Below are positions 1 to 8,243 of a DNA stretch of 12,745 nt, in pieces. The notes below the pieces were generated by a model. That model searched no databases. It had not been told where the DNA came from and worked only from the letters and a program-made list of their open reading frames with translations. The position numbers and the translations under genes were made by a program. The first letter of the stretch is position 1. Every line of letters starts with the position of its first letter. The stretch is from JAAYHV01 sp035268985 (GTDB taxonomy: Bacteria; Bacillota; Clostridia; Peptostreptococcales; Anaerovoracaceae), in the NCBI GenBank assembly GCA_035268985.1, contig DATFJV010000019.1:1-12745 (forward strand), in the 5' to 3' direction.

Positions 1-3000
1 GTGTTTTTTTTATGACCTCAATTGCATATTCGAGCGATGCTACAGCTGGAATAAGTGTTGTTAATAACACATATAAATGTAATGACACCAATCATCTTTG
101 TGTAGTGCAAGGAGACAGTACACCAGTTGCACTTTTTACTGAAGCTTTAATAAATAACGGAACTACAGTATCTTTCTCAGAGGGATACATCGATATTAAG
201 GTTGAGGAAGGAAATAGTGCTTATGACAAATTATATATCTCTCCAGGTAACTATAGTAATGGAATAACAGTCAGTAATGACTTTAAAATATCCACTTCCG
301 ATGGAAGTATAATTGGAGTCATAGATAATATGCATAATGGCCAAAATGGCTGGCTTAGAATCAACTTTTCTTCACCTATGGGTAATGGCGGATTTGATAA
401 TGGTGAAAGCGGTTGGAATATAGTTGATGACATGTGTACATATGATGGCATTGATAATGGAAGTGCAAATGGTATGACTTATTCTCACAAGATAAATAAC
501 TATGGAGACGATCATGGAAATTATCTTTATTTAGAGATAAGCGGAAGAACCGATTGTTACGGAATTGTACATGGTCCGTACGCAATTAGTTCTCCTTTTT
601 CGGCTATGGTAGGAGACTCAATCAAGTTTGACTGGAAGGCTACGCGTACAGGAGATGCTTATGATGTATATGCATATATTGAAGATGGTTCGAAGAAAAG
701 TCAATTGCTGTATAAAAGAGGCTCGGGAACTACAGATTGGGCGACAGAAACTATAGAACTTAAAGCAGAGCATTTTTCTAATGGTAGTAGCAGTGATAAT
801 TTGAAATTTATATTTATTTGCGGAAGCTATGATGCAACCGGTGGAACTGTGATAGGAAGTAATTATTCGATAGACAATGCTAGAGTATCAAATAAAATGT
901 TATCAGGCAGCGATGTTCAAGGGGTTCTTGAGATTATTGGTTATAAATGTACAGATAATAACGCGGTTACAGGGGATAAAACAGTTAATATTACAGCCTA
1001 TTCTAAAGAAACTAATACTGAATATGCAGGGAGCGGTAAAGCACATATTCTTTCTGTAACAGAAGGTGATTCTGAAGATCAAAGCAACAATACTGTAATT
1101 GATACAAGTACGTATAATGGACAATCACACACTGCCTTATCGGATGCCATAGTAATTCAAAGGGCGGATAAACTAGGAGAAGGTTCTTATTCAGAAAACT
1201 ATTCTGATTATGGTGTTACTACGGGGATTCCTAACTATGAAATATTCTATAAAGAACCGAGTGGAAGTAATTACACTAAATTATCTGAAGTTAGTGGAGA
1301 TTCAAATATAAATAATATAATAAATGCAGGTGTTTATAAGGTTGTAGGAAAAGTTCCATATTATTTAAATGGCTCAATTTTTACATATAGGTATTATACG
1401 TATTATGTAAATATCGAACAACAAACACCTGATTATTCTGTACCTACGCCTAGGGAAATTATTTATGGTAGTAAATTGAATGATATTAGTTTACCTATAG
1501 GTTATACTTGGGAAGACTCGCTTACAACTAATGTAGGTAATGTCGGAGAAAGGACTTTTGACGTGACGTATACTCCGGATGATACCTTAAACTATAAGTG
1601 TGTTAATGATATAGCGGTAACTGTAAATGTTACTAAAGCGCCACTTTCAATTTCAGCTAATGATAAAACAATAGTATTTGGAGATGAGCCTGATAACGAT
1701 GGAATATTCTATGAAGGTTTTGTCAATAATGAAACTGTTGCTGATTTAAAAGGAACATTAACATACGAATATAACTATATTAAATATGGTAATGTAGGAA
1801 CAGGATACAGTATAACTCCAAGTGGTATTACATCTAATAATTATGAGATTAAATTTATTGATGGGACGCTAACTGTAAATAAAAAGCCTGTATCACTCAG
1901 TATGATGTCGAATGTATTAGATAATTATACTTACACAGGTGAAAGAATAATGCCTAAACCTACGGTAACTGATGGTGATATGTTAACTGAGTTCGATTAT
2001 TCAATAAGTTATGGTAATAATATAAATGTGTTAGAGGGAGGGAACATAAATCTTTCGGCTACGGAAACTGGAAACTACAGTGGAAGTGTTACTTACTCAT
2101 TTCATATTTTGCCAAAGAAAGTATTAGTACCGATAGCAAAATCAAGTGTAAGATACAATGGGGAGATTCAACATGGAATTGAATCAGGAACATTATATAG
2201 CTTAACAAATCATAGGAACAAAGATGCTGATAACTATACGGCGGTTGCTGCATTGAATGATAAAAGCAATTATGTATGGGATCTAGATGTTGATAGTAAT
2301 ATTGATCAATCAATACAATATCTAATTTCGCCTAAACCTATTTCTGTGGTTTGGCGTGATTTAGAGCTTGAATATAACAAAGAAGATCAAAAACCTTCTG
2401 CAACAGTAGAAACCGGCATAGAAGGTGAGAATATTAGTTTAGTAATAGGTGGGGGGAAAACAGATGCAGGGACTTATGAGGCAGTAGCCACAATGGAAAC
2501 GTCTAACACCAATTATGTACTAGAAAACTCCACATCAGAATTTGAAATAAAAAAAGGTAGAAATGAATGGATACATGCACCTAGCATAGATGATTGGTCA
2601 TATGGAGATACTGCTAATTCACCAAGTGCTTTGGCTAAATTTGGGGAGGTTTTCTACGAATATTCTGAAGAAGAAAATGGAATATATTCTAGCAAAACAC
2701 CAATTTTGGCAGGCGAATATTGGTTAAAAGCATACACTAATTACAATAGTAATTACGGCGCAATAGTTTCCAAAGTTAGGTTTAATATTGATAAAAAAGA
2801 AATATCATCACCTACTGTGAACACTCAAGAAATGGTGTATAACGGCTTAGAACAATCATTAAATATAGAGGAAAATGCAAATTATACTATAAAAGATAAC
2901 TCTAGAAAAGACGTTGGTATTAATTTTGCCGTTGTATCAATAAATGATAAAGATAATTATAAATGGGATGATGGAGACAAAAAAGATAAGAAGTATACAT

Positions 3001-4622
3001 TGTCTATAATTCCTGCTGAATTGAACATTATAGCAAAAAATGCATCTATCGTTTACGGTGATACCCCAAAGAATCAGGGCGTAGATTATAAAGGTTTTGT
3101 GAATAATGAAAGTAAAGATATATTATCCGGAACGTTGGTTTATAACTATGACTACATAAGATTGGGCAAGGTTGGTAATTCATATTCGATTATTCCTTCA
3201 GGCTTGTACGCAAATAATTATAAAATCAATTACACTAATGGTAATTTAACCGTGGGCAAAAGAGAACTGAGTAATGTTAACATAGAAGGTCTTTTGAAAG
3301 AATATGAATACACTAGTGAAGGAATAAAACCTGAGATACTTGTATCAGACAATGAAATGCTAAATGCATTAGACTATCAAGTTATATATGATAAAAACAT
3401 TAACGTTTTAGATGGAGGGAAAGTTATAATAAAAGCTACAACTGTAGGTAATTATGTAGGAGAAGTAGAACTTTCATTTAATATTATACCTAAACCCTTG
3501 ATTTTGCCGAAAGCTATTCAAGGAATAACATATACAGAAGAAATACAAAGAGGTGTTGTTGAAGGATTTTTGTATGATGTTATAAATGGGACAGGTAAAA
3601 ATGTTGGTAAATATTATGCTAGATTAGTGATAAATGATAAGGATAATTATATTTGGGCCATTGATGAAACTAATAAAGACAAATATATAGTATGGGAAAT
3701 TTTGCCGAATGAAAACATAGAGCCAAAAGCAAAATTATCTGAAAACCAATTGATAATATCTGGTAATCTTGGTTACACATCAAAGGATGAACAAAAACGT
3801 GAAGAGGAAAAGACGATTGCGGAAGAAATATTAAGTAATCAAAATGCTTCTATAATTGAACCTCTGGGATTAAACCGAGCTGCATTAAAAGCCAACAATG
3901 AAATTGGCAATGAAGAGAAATCTATGAACCCTTCAATATCATATTTGGTAAAGCTTAAAATTGTTTTGAATGGGGTTGAAGTAGAAAAAGAAAGTAATAA
4001 TACTAATTACACCATTAATTATTCAGTTAATCCTATGCAAGCAATAGAAGGAACCAATGATTGGGAAATCATTGAGCCACTTAAATATAAAAAAAATAAT
4101 AAGTTTAATGCCAATATTACTTTTAGACTTCCCCTACCCGATTCAATACCTAAAGGGATGACTCATGTTAGAGTTGAGCATACTTCGAATAATGGAGAAA
4201 TAATTGATATTAATACGTATCCTGTTCAAAAAGATGGTAAAGGTAGAGAATATATAGAAGTAACATCTTGCTGTTTTTCTAAATTTACTCTAAAGTTCGT
4301 TTCAGGTGCAGAATACAAATTAACAGTTATTAATGGAGAAATTAATCAAAATGGAATTGACGTGCCAATTTATTCCAAAGATGCGGAAGTGGAAATAACA
4401 GCTGCAAAGAAGGATGGGAAAAGATTCGACAAATGGATTTCTAAAAATGATGGAATTAATATTTATGATAAAAACTCAGCAACTACAATTATTTCGGGTT
4501 TTACTGAGGATACGACAATTACTGCTTGCTATAAAAATTCACACTCTTATTGGTGGTTGTTAATACTACTTGTACCTCTTATCATCTTTATAATACTAAG
4601 AAAGAAAAAATTTAATAATTAA
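1..4622 (+). CDS. Giant MBG-repeat surface protein, membrane anchored (5' end off window)
   Basis: The reading frame is open to the left edge, so the gene is partial. The first ATG, at 12, has no ribosome binding site. The residues around it (VFFMTSIAYSSDATA) read like the end of a signal peptide with a cleavage site, so the true start is probably some 20 codons upstream. Counting from that Met, residues 124-293 resemble a jelly-roll, carbohydrate-binding-like module (opening GGFDNGESGW). From about 370 to 1235 there are beta-rich repeats of the MBG/YDG type. Two clear MBG units start near 542 and 1000, each with a YGD or FGD motif, a GFVNNE motif and an ending like NYxIxxxxGxLTV. Residues 1433-1509 resemble a divergent InlB B-repeat. 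A transmembrane helix (about 1514-1530) and an RKKK tail end the protein. There is no LPXTG, so it is probably held by the membrane helix rather than by sortase. Role is inferred as adhesion or cell-surface structure; the ligand is unknown. Confidence 0.85.
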   Translation, partial: VFFMTSIAYSSDATAGISVVNNTYKCNDTNHLCVVQGDSTPVALFTEALINNGTTVSFSEGYIDIKVEEGNSAYDKLYISPGNYSNGITVSNDFKISTSDGSIIGVIDNMHNGQNGWLRINFSSPMGNGGFDNGESGWNIVDDMCTYDGIDNGSANGMTYSHKINNYGDDHGNYLYLEISGRTDCYGIVHGPYAISSPFSAMVGDSIKFDWKATRTGDAYDVYAYIEDGSKKSQLLYKRGSGTTDWATETIELKAEHFSNGSSSDNLKFIFICGSYDATGGTVIGSNYSIDNARVSNKMLSGSDVQGVLEIIGYKCTDNNAVTGDKTVNITAYSKETNTEYAGSGKAHILSVTEGDSEDQSNNTVIDTSTYNGQSHTALSDAIVIQRADKLGEGSYSENYSDYGVTTGIPNYEIFYKEPSGSNYTKLSEVSGDSNINNIINAGVYKVVGKVPYYLNGSIFTYRYYTYYVNIEQQTPDYSVPTPREIIYGSKLNDISLPIGYTWEDSLTTNVGNVGERTFDVTYTPDDTLNYKCVNDIAVTVNVTKAPLSISANDKTIVFGDEPDNDGIFYEGFVNNETVADLKGTLTYEYNYIKYGNVGTGYSITPSGITSNNYEIKFIDGTLTVNKKPVSLSMMSNVLDNYTYTGERIMPKPTVTDGDMLTEFDYSISYGNNINVLEGGNINLSATETGNYSGSVTYSFHILPKKVLVPIAKSSVRYNGEIQHGIESGTLYSLTNHRNKDADNYTAVAALNDKSNYVWDLDVDSNIDQSIQYLISPKPISVVWRDLELEYNKEDQKPSATVETGIEGENISLVIGGGKTDAGTYEAVATMETSNTNYVLENSTSEFEIKKGRNEWIHAPSIDDWSYGDTANSPSALAKFGEVFYEYSEEENGIYSSKTPILAGEYWLKAYTNYNSNYGAIVSKVRFNIDKKEISSPTVNTQEMVYNGLEQSLNIEENANYTIKDNSRKDVGINFAVVSINDKDNYKWDDGDKKDKKYTLSIIPAELNIIAKNASIVYGDTPKNQGVDYKGFVNNESKDILSGTLVYNYDYIRLGKVGNSYSIIPSGLYANNYKINYTNGNLTVGKRELSNVNIEGLLKEYEYTSEGIKPEILVSDNEMLNALDYQVIYDKNINVLDGGKVIIKATTVGNYVGEVELSFNIIPKPLILPKAIQGITYTEEIQRGVVEGFLYDVINGTGKNVGKYYARLVINDKDNYIWAIDETNKDKYIVWEILPNENIEPKAKLSENQLIISGNLGYTSKDEQKREEEKTIAEEILSNQNASIIEPLGLNRAALKANNEIGNEEKSMNPSISYLVKLKIVLNGVEVEKESNNTNYTINYSVNPMQAIEGTNDWEIIEPLKYKKNNKFNANITFRLPLPDSIPKGMTHVRVEHTSNNGEIIDINTYPVQKDGKGREYIEVTSCCFSKFTLKFVSGAEYKLTVINGEINQNGIDVPIYSKDAEVEITAAKKDGKRFDKWISKNDGINIYDKNSATTIISGFTEDTTITACYKNSHSYWWLLILLVPLIIFIILRKKKFNN

Positions 4623-4627
4623 TATGA

Positions 4628-4653
4628 ACACCCGCACCTTGTTGTGCGGGTGT
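4628..4653 (+). terminator. Hairpin behind the surface-protein gene
   Basis: A perfect 10-bp GC-rich stem (ACACCCGCAC at 4628-4637, GTGCGGGTGT at 4644-4653) has a 6-nt loop and starts 5 nt after the stop codon. No real U-run follows (GTATAATTCT), so it may be a weak terminator, a 3' stability hairpin, or an attenuator ahead of the MerR gene. Confidence 0.55.
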
Positions 4654-4679
4654 GTATAATTCTAAGAAGGAATATTATT

Positions 4680-5504
4680 ATGAAAAACAAATATAAAGTT
4701 GGGGAAATAGCAGAAATTCTAGGTGTTAGTAAAGATACTTTAAGGATTTATGATAAAAAGGGCATTTTAAAACCAGATAAAAGTCAAGAAAATAATTATA
4801 GATATTATACATGTTCAGATCTGATATGTCTTGACTACATAATGCAACTAAGAAAAATGGATATGTCATTGAATAAAATAGGGAAATTAATTAATAATAG
4901 CAATCTTGAAATGGAAAATCTTGAAATGGAAAAACAAGAAAAAATTATTCAAGATAAGATAGATAATTTAGCAGGATTACTAGAATCTGTTAAAGAATAC
5001 AGGTTGGATTTAAAAAAAATAGAGAGCAAGCTGAATCGATTTACGGTAGAGTATTCCCCGCAAATAATAGCCATGGATTTAGATGATGTAAGTCAAGTTT
5101 CCATAAAAAAGTTTGCTGAGCTCGTGGGGGCAAAAATGCCATATTTTGCATTTTTTTATGACAATATTGCACCTTTAAAGCTTGGATATAGCGAACTGCT
5201 ACTAGATGAAAATGAAAGATTAAAAATATATAAACATAAAAGAATACTGATTGACTATGATAATAAATATCGCTTGGAAGATATAAAGTGCAAAGGCATA
5301 GATACAATTCCTTCGAAAAAGTGCATAAATGTAATTGTAAAAAGCGCAGCAAACAAAGATTATAGCTGTATCGATATGATTGGCGCGTACTGCTTAAAAA
5401 ACAATATTCATCCAGTGGGTGATAGCATAGTAAGAGTTATAACCGTTAGGCGAGTGTATAACCAGGGGAATGATTATTATGAGGTTTGGATTCCCATTGA
5501 ATAA
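4680..5504 (+). CDS. MerR-family transcriptional regulator with GyrI-like effector domain
   Basis: The 274-residue protein has an N-terminal winged-helix DNA-binding domain (about 5-72) with the MerR signature: VGEIAEILGVSKDTLRIYDKKGIL, split here as VGEIAEILGVSK and DTLRIYDKKGIL, then NNYRYY. A coiled-coil dimerisation helix follows at about 78-120. The C-terminal domain, about 122-274, is of the GyrI-like/BmrR effector-binding type and ends in YYEVWIPI. This is the layout of BmrR-like one-component sensors that untwist long-spacer promoters when they bind a ligand, often a hydrophobic or cationic compound. The ATG at 4680 is chosen because AAGAAGGA (4664-4671) lies 8 nt upstream; a GTG at 4644 in the same frame sits inside the preceding hairpin. 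An exact 15-bp tandem duplication lies in the coiled coil. The likely target is the operon starting at 5602. Family assignment is firm; ligand and target are inferred. Confidence 0.92.
   Translation: MKNKYKVGEIAEILGVSKDTLRIYDKKGILKPDKSQENNYRYYTCSDLICLDYIMQLRKMDMSLNKIGKLINNSNLEMENLEMEKQEKIIQDKIDNLAGLLESVKEYRLDLKKIESKLNRFTVEYSPQIIAMDLDDVSQVSIKKFAELVGAKMPYFAFFYDNIAPLKLGYSELLLDENERLKIYKHKRILIDYDNKYRLEDIKCKGIDTIPSKKCINVIVKSAANKDYSCIDMIGAYCLKNNIHPVGDSIVRVITVRRVYNQGNDYYEVWIPIE
4902..4931 (+). repeat. 15-bp perfect tandem duplication inside the MerR gene
   Basis: AATCTTGAAATGGAA occurs twice head to tail (4902-4916 and 4917-4931) and encodes NLEME-NLEME in the linker/dimerisation helix. Five extra residues do not equal a heptad, so coiled-coil register would shift. 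The exact DNA identity suggests a recent slippage event. Confidence 0.9.
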
Positions 5505-5510
5505 ATATAA

Positions 5511-5538
5511 AAAAAGTCACATAAAAATGTGACTTTTT
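5511..5538 (+). terminator. Rho-independent terminator after the MerR gene
   Basis: A perfect 12-bp stem (AAAAAGTCACAT / ATGTGACTTTTT) with an AAAA loop starts 6 nt after the MerR stop codon and continues into TTTTTCTT. It separates the regulator from the next operon. Confidence 0.9.
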
Positions 5539-5539
5539 C

Positions 5540-5570
5540 TTGACTTTAGACCTACTCCAAGGTTTATATT
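5540..5570 (+). promoter_or_regulatory. Long-spacer promoter with dyad, candidate MerR operator
   Basis: TTGACT (-35, 5540-5545) and TATATT (-10, 5565-5570) are 19 bp apart, longer than the usual 17. The inverted repeat ACCT-6 nt-AGGT (5550-5563) is centred at 5556.5, close to the spacer midpoint of 5555. MerR-family activators bind such centred dyads and twist 19-20-bp spacers into a usable shape. The MerR gene ends just upstream, so it is the likely regulator. A weaker reading uses TTTATA (5563-5568) with a normal 17-bp spacer. Confidence 0.55.
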
Positions 5571-5601
5571 AATAATATAGAATAATTAAGGAGGGACGTT
5601 T

Positions 5602-6303
5602 ATGAGTTTTAGAGAAGTATCAGAAAGCAGTTTGCTATATATATCCGTAATTATCGGAATAATATTGATTGCATCATTTGCTGTATATTATTTGTTTGTA
5701 TGTTATAAGCATGCTGTAAAGTTAGGTGTTGATAAAGGGGTTATTAAGAATATTATAAAATCCTCGGTATCCTTTGCCGTAATACCGTCTATGGCTATTG
5801 TTGTGGGGCTTGTTTCATTAGCAGCCGTTATAGGAATACCATATTCTTGGTTTAGATTGTCTGTAATAGGTTCTGTAGCCTACGAATTAATGGCTTCGAA
5901 CATGGCTTTAGATGCACTGGGAACAGATGTTGCTACTGCTGATGGATACGCATTTGGATTGATGATGTGGGCCATGTGCTTGGGGATGACCGTGGGCATT
6001 GTTTTTAATGTTTTCTTTGTTAAGAAAATACATTTAGGAACACTTAGCATAGGAAAAGGTGATACAAAATGGGGAGCTTTGTCCCAAACAGTATTTATGA
6101 CTACATTAATAACAGTACTTGTTGTGCCTATGTTAGTTAGTGATTTACCTACACTTATGACCTTTATAACTAGCGGGGTAATTGCCATAATAATTACTGC
6201 GATTTCAAAGAAATTTAGCCTTAATTGGCTAAGTAGTTTTACATTGGCATTTAGTTTAATCGGAGCAATGGCATCGTCCGTGCTTTGGGTAGGATTGTTT
6301 TAG
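5602..6303 (+). CDS. DUF5058-family integral membrane protein
   Basis: This 233-residue protein has about six hydrophobic segments (near 12-36, 57-79, 118-140, 163-179, 184-203 and 211-232). The stretch around 53-105 (KSSVSFAVIPSMAI, then WFRLSVIGSVAYELMA) matches what I know of DUF5058 proteins, which occur in Firmicutes beside M20 peptidases and a second membrane protein. No biochemical function is established to my knowledge. The start is well supported by AAGGAGGG at 5588-5595, 6 nt before the ATG. It is first in a three-gene operon; the next ATG is 10 nt past its stop. Inference: one half of a two-component transporter for the amidohydrolase's substrate. Family call from memory, not from a search. 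Confidence 0.8.
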   Translation: MSFREVSESSLLYISVIIGIILIASFAVYYLFVCYKHAVKLGVDKGVIKNIIKSSVSFAVIPSMAIVVGLVSLAAVIGIPYSWFRLSVIGSVAYELMASNMALDALGTDVATADGYAFGLMMWAMCLGMTVGIVFNVFFVKKIHLGTLSIGKGDTKWGALSQTVFMTTLITVLVVPMLVSDLPTLMTFITSGVIAIIITAISKKFSLNWLSSFTLAFSLIGAMASSVLWVGLF

Positions 6304-6313
6304 GAGGCAAATT

Positions 6314-7048
6314 ATGAAAAACACTAGTGAATATTATGAAAAAATGCATAGAATAGGTAGAATACTTACAACTGCCTCAGTGATTATATTTGTGGGAATT
6401 CCTTTAGTCGTATGCATGGCTTACGATATAATGCCAAGATTGAGTGATTTATTATTAGCAGCAGGTGGTCTGATGGCAATATTTATACCCATATCAATAG
6501 CGGAAACTGTAGCAGAAACGCCTGTAATGGGATCATCATATTATCTTACATGCATAACGGGTAATGTATTGAACCTAAAGCTACCAGCAGCACTTAATGC
6601 ATTAAAAATAGCTGACGTGGAGCAAGGTACAGAAGAGGCAGACTCTTTAATAGGTATAGCAGTAGCCGTATCTTCTCTTGTAACTATGATAATTATAACG
6701 TTAGGTGTCTTGATGATTACACCATTAAAACCATTACTTGGTTCTGAATCAGTATCTACTTCGGTAAATTACGTTTTACCTGCACTGTTTGGTTGTATCG
6801 TTTTATCCATGTTAAGCAAAGATGTGGGTGGTGGAGTAAAAATAGAAGGCAGACTGAAAGCAGCAGTAATACCTTTTGTATTATGCTTGATAGCATGCTT
6901 CATAATACCTGATTACTATAGTGCGGTACAAGGTTTCATTATGATTATATGCATTCCAATTATATATTTCACCACTAAGAAACTATATAAGAAAGGTAAG
7001 ATTATAGTAACGCTACCAAGTGAAGCAGAAGAAAAAAAGGAGATGTAG
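6314..7048 (+). CDS. Multi-pass membrane protein, partner of the DUF5058 protein
   Basis: This 244-residue protein has a short cytosolic N-terminus, about six hydrophobic segments (near 18-36, 44-62, 113-135, 152-168, 182-200 and 202-220) and a charged C-terminal tail (EAEEKKEM). The loop at 64-96 (ETVAETPVMGSSYY, TGNVLNLKLPAALNA) is rich in Gly, Pro and polar residues and looks like a conserved functional element; I recall similar GN-NLKLP loops in membrane proteins next to DUF5058 genes. I cannot assign a named family. AGGAGG (6302-6307) overlaps the preceding stop codon, so translation is probably coupled. Its own stop is 1 nt before the M20 start. With the DUF5058 protein it could form a heteromeric transporter; this is inference from context. 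Confidence 0.8.
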   Translation: MKNTSEYYEKMHRIGRILTTASVIIFVGIPLVVCMAYDIMPRLSDLLLAAGGLMAIFIPISIAETVAETPVMGSSYYLTCITGNVLNLKLPAALNALKIADVEQGTEEADSLIGIAVAVSSLVTMIIITLGVLMITPLKPLLGSESVSTSVNYVLPALFGCIVLSMLSKDVGGGVKIEGRLKAAVIPFVLCLIACFIIPDYYSAVQGFIMIICIPIIYFTTKKLYKKGKIIVTLPSEAEEKKEM

Positions 7049-7049
7049 T

Positions 7050-8210
7050 ATGTTAGACAGAGTTGATAAAACTATTGAGCCTTTAAAAGGGGAATTAAAA
7101 AAACTCACATTAGAAATACATGAAAATCCCGAACTAGGAACAAAAGAATTCAAGGCTTGCAAACTGCAAGCAGAGTTATTAAAAAAATATGGATTTCAAG
7201 TAGAGACAGGGTATCTAGGGATAGAAACTGCATATAAAGCAAGCTATATTGGAAAGAAAAAGGGACCTAAAATAGCAATGTTGGCTGAATATGATGCATT
7301 ACCTAAAATAGGACATGCCTGTGGACATAACCTTATAGCTATGGTATCTGTGGGAGCAGGGATTGCTATGAGAGAGTATGCAGATGAATTTGGCGGAGAA
7401 ATATACGTGTTTGGAACTCCTGCGGAAGAATCTAAAGGTGCAAAGGTTGAGATGAGCAACAAAGATGCCTTTGATAATATGGATGTGGCAATGATGGCAC
7501 ACCCAGCTTACATGAATACGGATTCCGTAAAGCTAATGGCAATTAAAAGTTATAGCTTTGAGTTCTTTGGTAAAGGAGCCCATGCCGCTGCAACTCCTGA
7601 AGAAGGTTTAAATGCCCTTGATGCGATGATTAATTTTTTCAATCTAGTAAATGCATTGAGACAACAAACTAAACCAGATGCCAGAATACATGGAATAATA
7701 TTAGATGGAGGAACTGCTCCAAATATTATTCCCGATTATACTAAAGCAAGCTTTGCTGTGAGATCCAATGAAGAAGATTATCTAGTTGAATTATGTGAAA
7801 AAGTTTTTGAATGTGCTAGAGGAGCCGCTTTAGGAACAGGAACTACTGTTGATATAAAAAAAGCCGAGGAGCATTTCAAGAATATGAAACATAATTCGAA
7901 ATTATCAGAGCTTAATGCAAGTAAATTAGAAGAGCTGGGGCTTCCTGTTATGAGATTAGGAGACATTGTATTTCCAGGATCTTCAGATATAGGGGATGTC
8001 AGTTATAGATGTCCTGCCATACAAGGGGGATACGATATAACTGGGGGAAAACCAGTAGTTATCCATACATCAGAATTTGCAGAGTATACTAAATCTGATT
8101 ATGCAATTGAGAACAGCTTTAATGTAATAAAAGGATTTGTATTAACAGCAATAGACTTAATGACAAAACCGGATTTACTTAAAGAAATCAAAGAAGAATT
8201 TGGCAATTAG
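7050..8210 (+). CDS. M20 family metallo-amidohydrolase (M20D / ACY1L2-AbgB type)
   Basis: A 386-residue cytosolic dinuclear-zinc hydrolase that cleaves amide bonds of N-acyl or peptide-like amino-acid conjugates. The expected motifs are present in order: HENPELGTKEFKA (24-36), AEYDALP (79-85), GHACGHN (88-94), GTPAEESKGA (122-131), MMAHP (148-152), the dimerisation-domain segment GKGAHAAATPEEG (174-186), and the C-terminal IHTSEF (338-343). By analogy with M20D enzymes the metal ligands would be C91, H93, E127, H151 and H339, with E126 as the general base. All are intact. The M20D/ACY1L2 group includes p-aminobenzoyl-glutamate hydrolase subunits and dipeptidases; the exact substrate cannot be read from sequence. 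ATG 7050 is preferred because AAGGAG (7037-7042) precedes it and the upstream stop is 1 nt away; an in-frame GTG at 7020 lies inside the previous gene. Last gene of the operon. Confidence 0.93.
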   Translation: MLDRVDKTIEPLKGELKKLTLEIHENPELGTKEFKACKLQAELLKKYGFQVETGYLGIETAYKASYIGKKKGPKIAMLAEYDALPKIGHACGHNLIAMVSVGAGIAMREYADEFGGEIYVFGTPAEESKGAKVEMSNKDAFDNMDVAMMAHPAYMNTDSVKLMAIKSYSFEFFGKGAHAAATPEEGLNALDAMINFFNLVNALRQQTKPDARIHGIILDGGTAPNIIPDYTKASFAVRSNEEDYLVELCEKVFECARGAALGTGTTVDIKKAEEHFKNMKHNSKLSELNASKLEELGLPVMRLGDIVFPGSSDIGDVSYRCPAIQGGYDITGGKPVVIHTSEFAEYTKSDYAIENSFNVIKGFVLTAIDLMTKPDLLKEIKEEFGN

Positions 8211-8214
8211 ATTA

Positions 8215-8243
8215 AAAAGGCTCCCTGATTAGGGGAGTCTTTT
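8215..8243 (+). terminator. Terminator of the M20 operon and intron target site
   Basis: AAAAGGCTCCC (8215-8225) pairs with GGGAGTCTTTT (8233-8243) through one G-U pair, with a 7-nt loop and a short T-run. It begins 4 nt after the M20 stop. The group II intron starts 4 nt past the stem, as expected for class C introns that target terminator hairpins. Without the intron it would also lie just behind the convergent lysE gene and could serve both. Confidence 0.88.

Noticed and set aside
4540..4622. Sortase (LPXTG) anchor on the surface protein
   Set aside because: The hydrophobic helix and basic tail fit, but no LPXTG-like motif precedes them; the protein goes straight from the beta repeat to HSYWWLL.
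4644..4680. GTG start for the MerR gene at 4644 adding 12 residues
   Set aside because: It falls in the hairpin stem, lacks a ribosome binding site, and adds residues (MRVCIILRRNII) ahead of a normal MerR N-terminus; ATG 4680 has AAGAAGGA at the right distance.
5041..5352. Minus-strand open frame of about 100 codons inside the MerR gene
   Set aside because: It is fully antisense to a conserved effector-binding domain and has low-complexity, Leu/Phe-rich composition with no ribosome binding site.
7020..7050. GTG start for the M20 gene at 7020
   Set aside because: It would overlap the previous gene and lacks its own Shine-Dalgarno; ATG 7050 has AAGGAG and gives a normal N-terminus.
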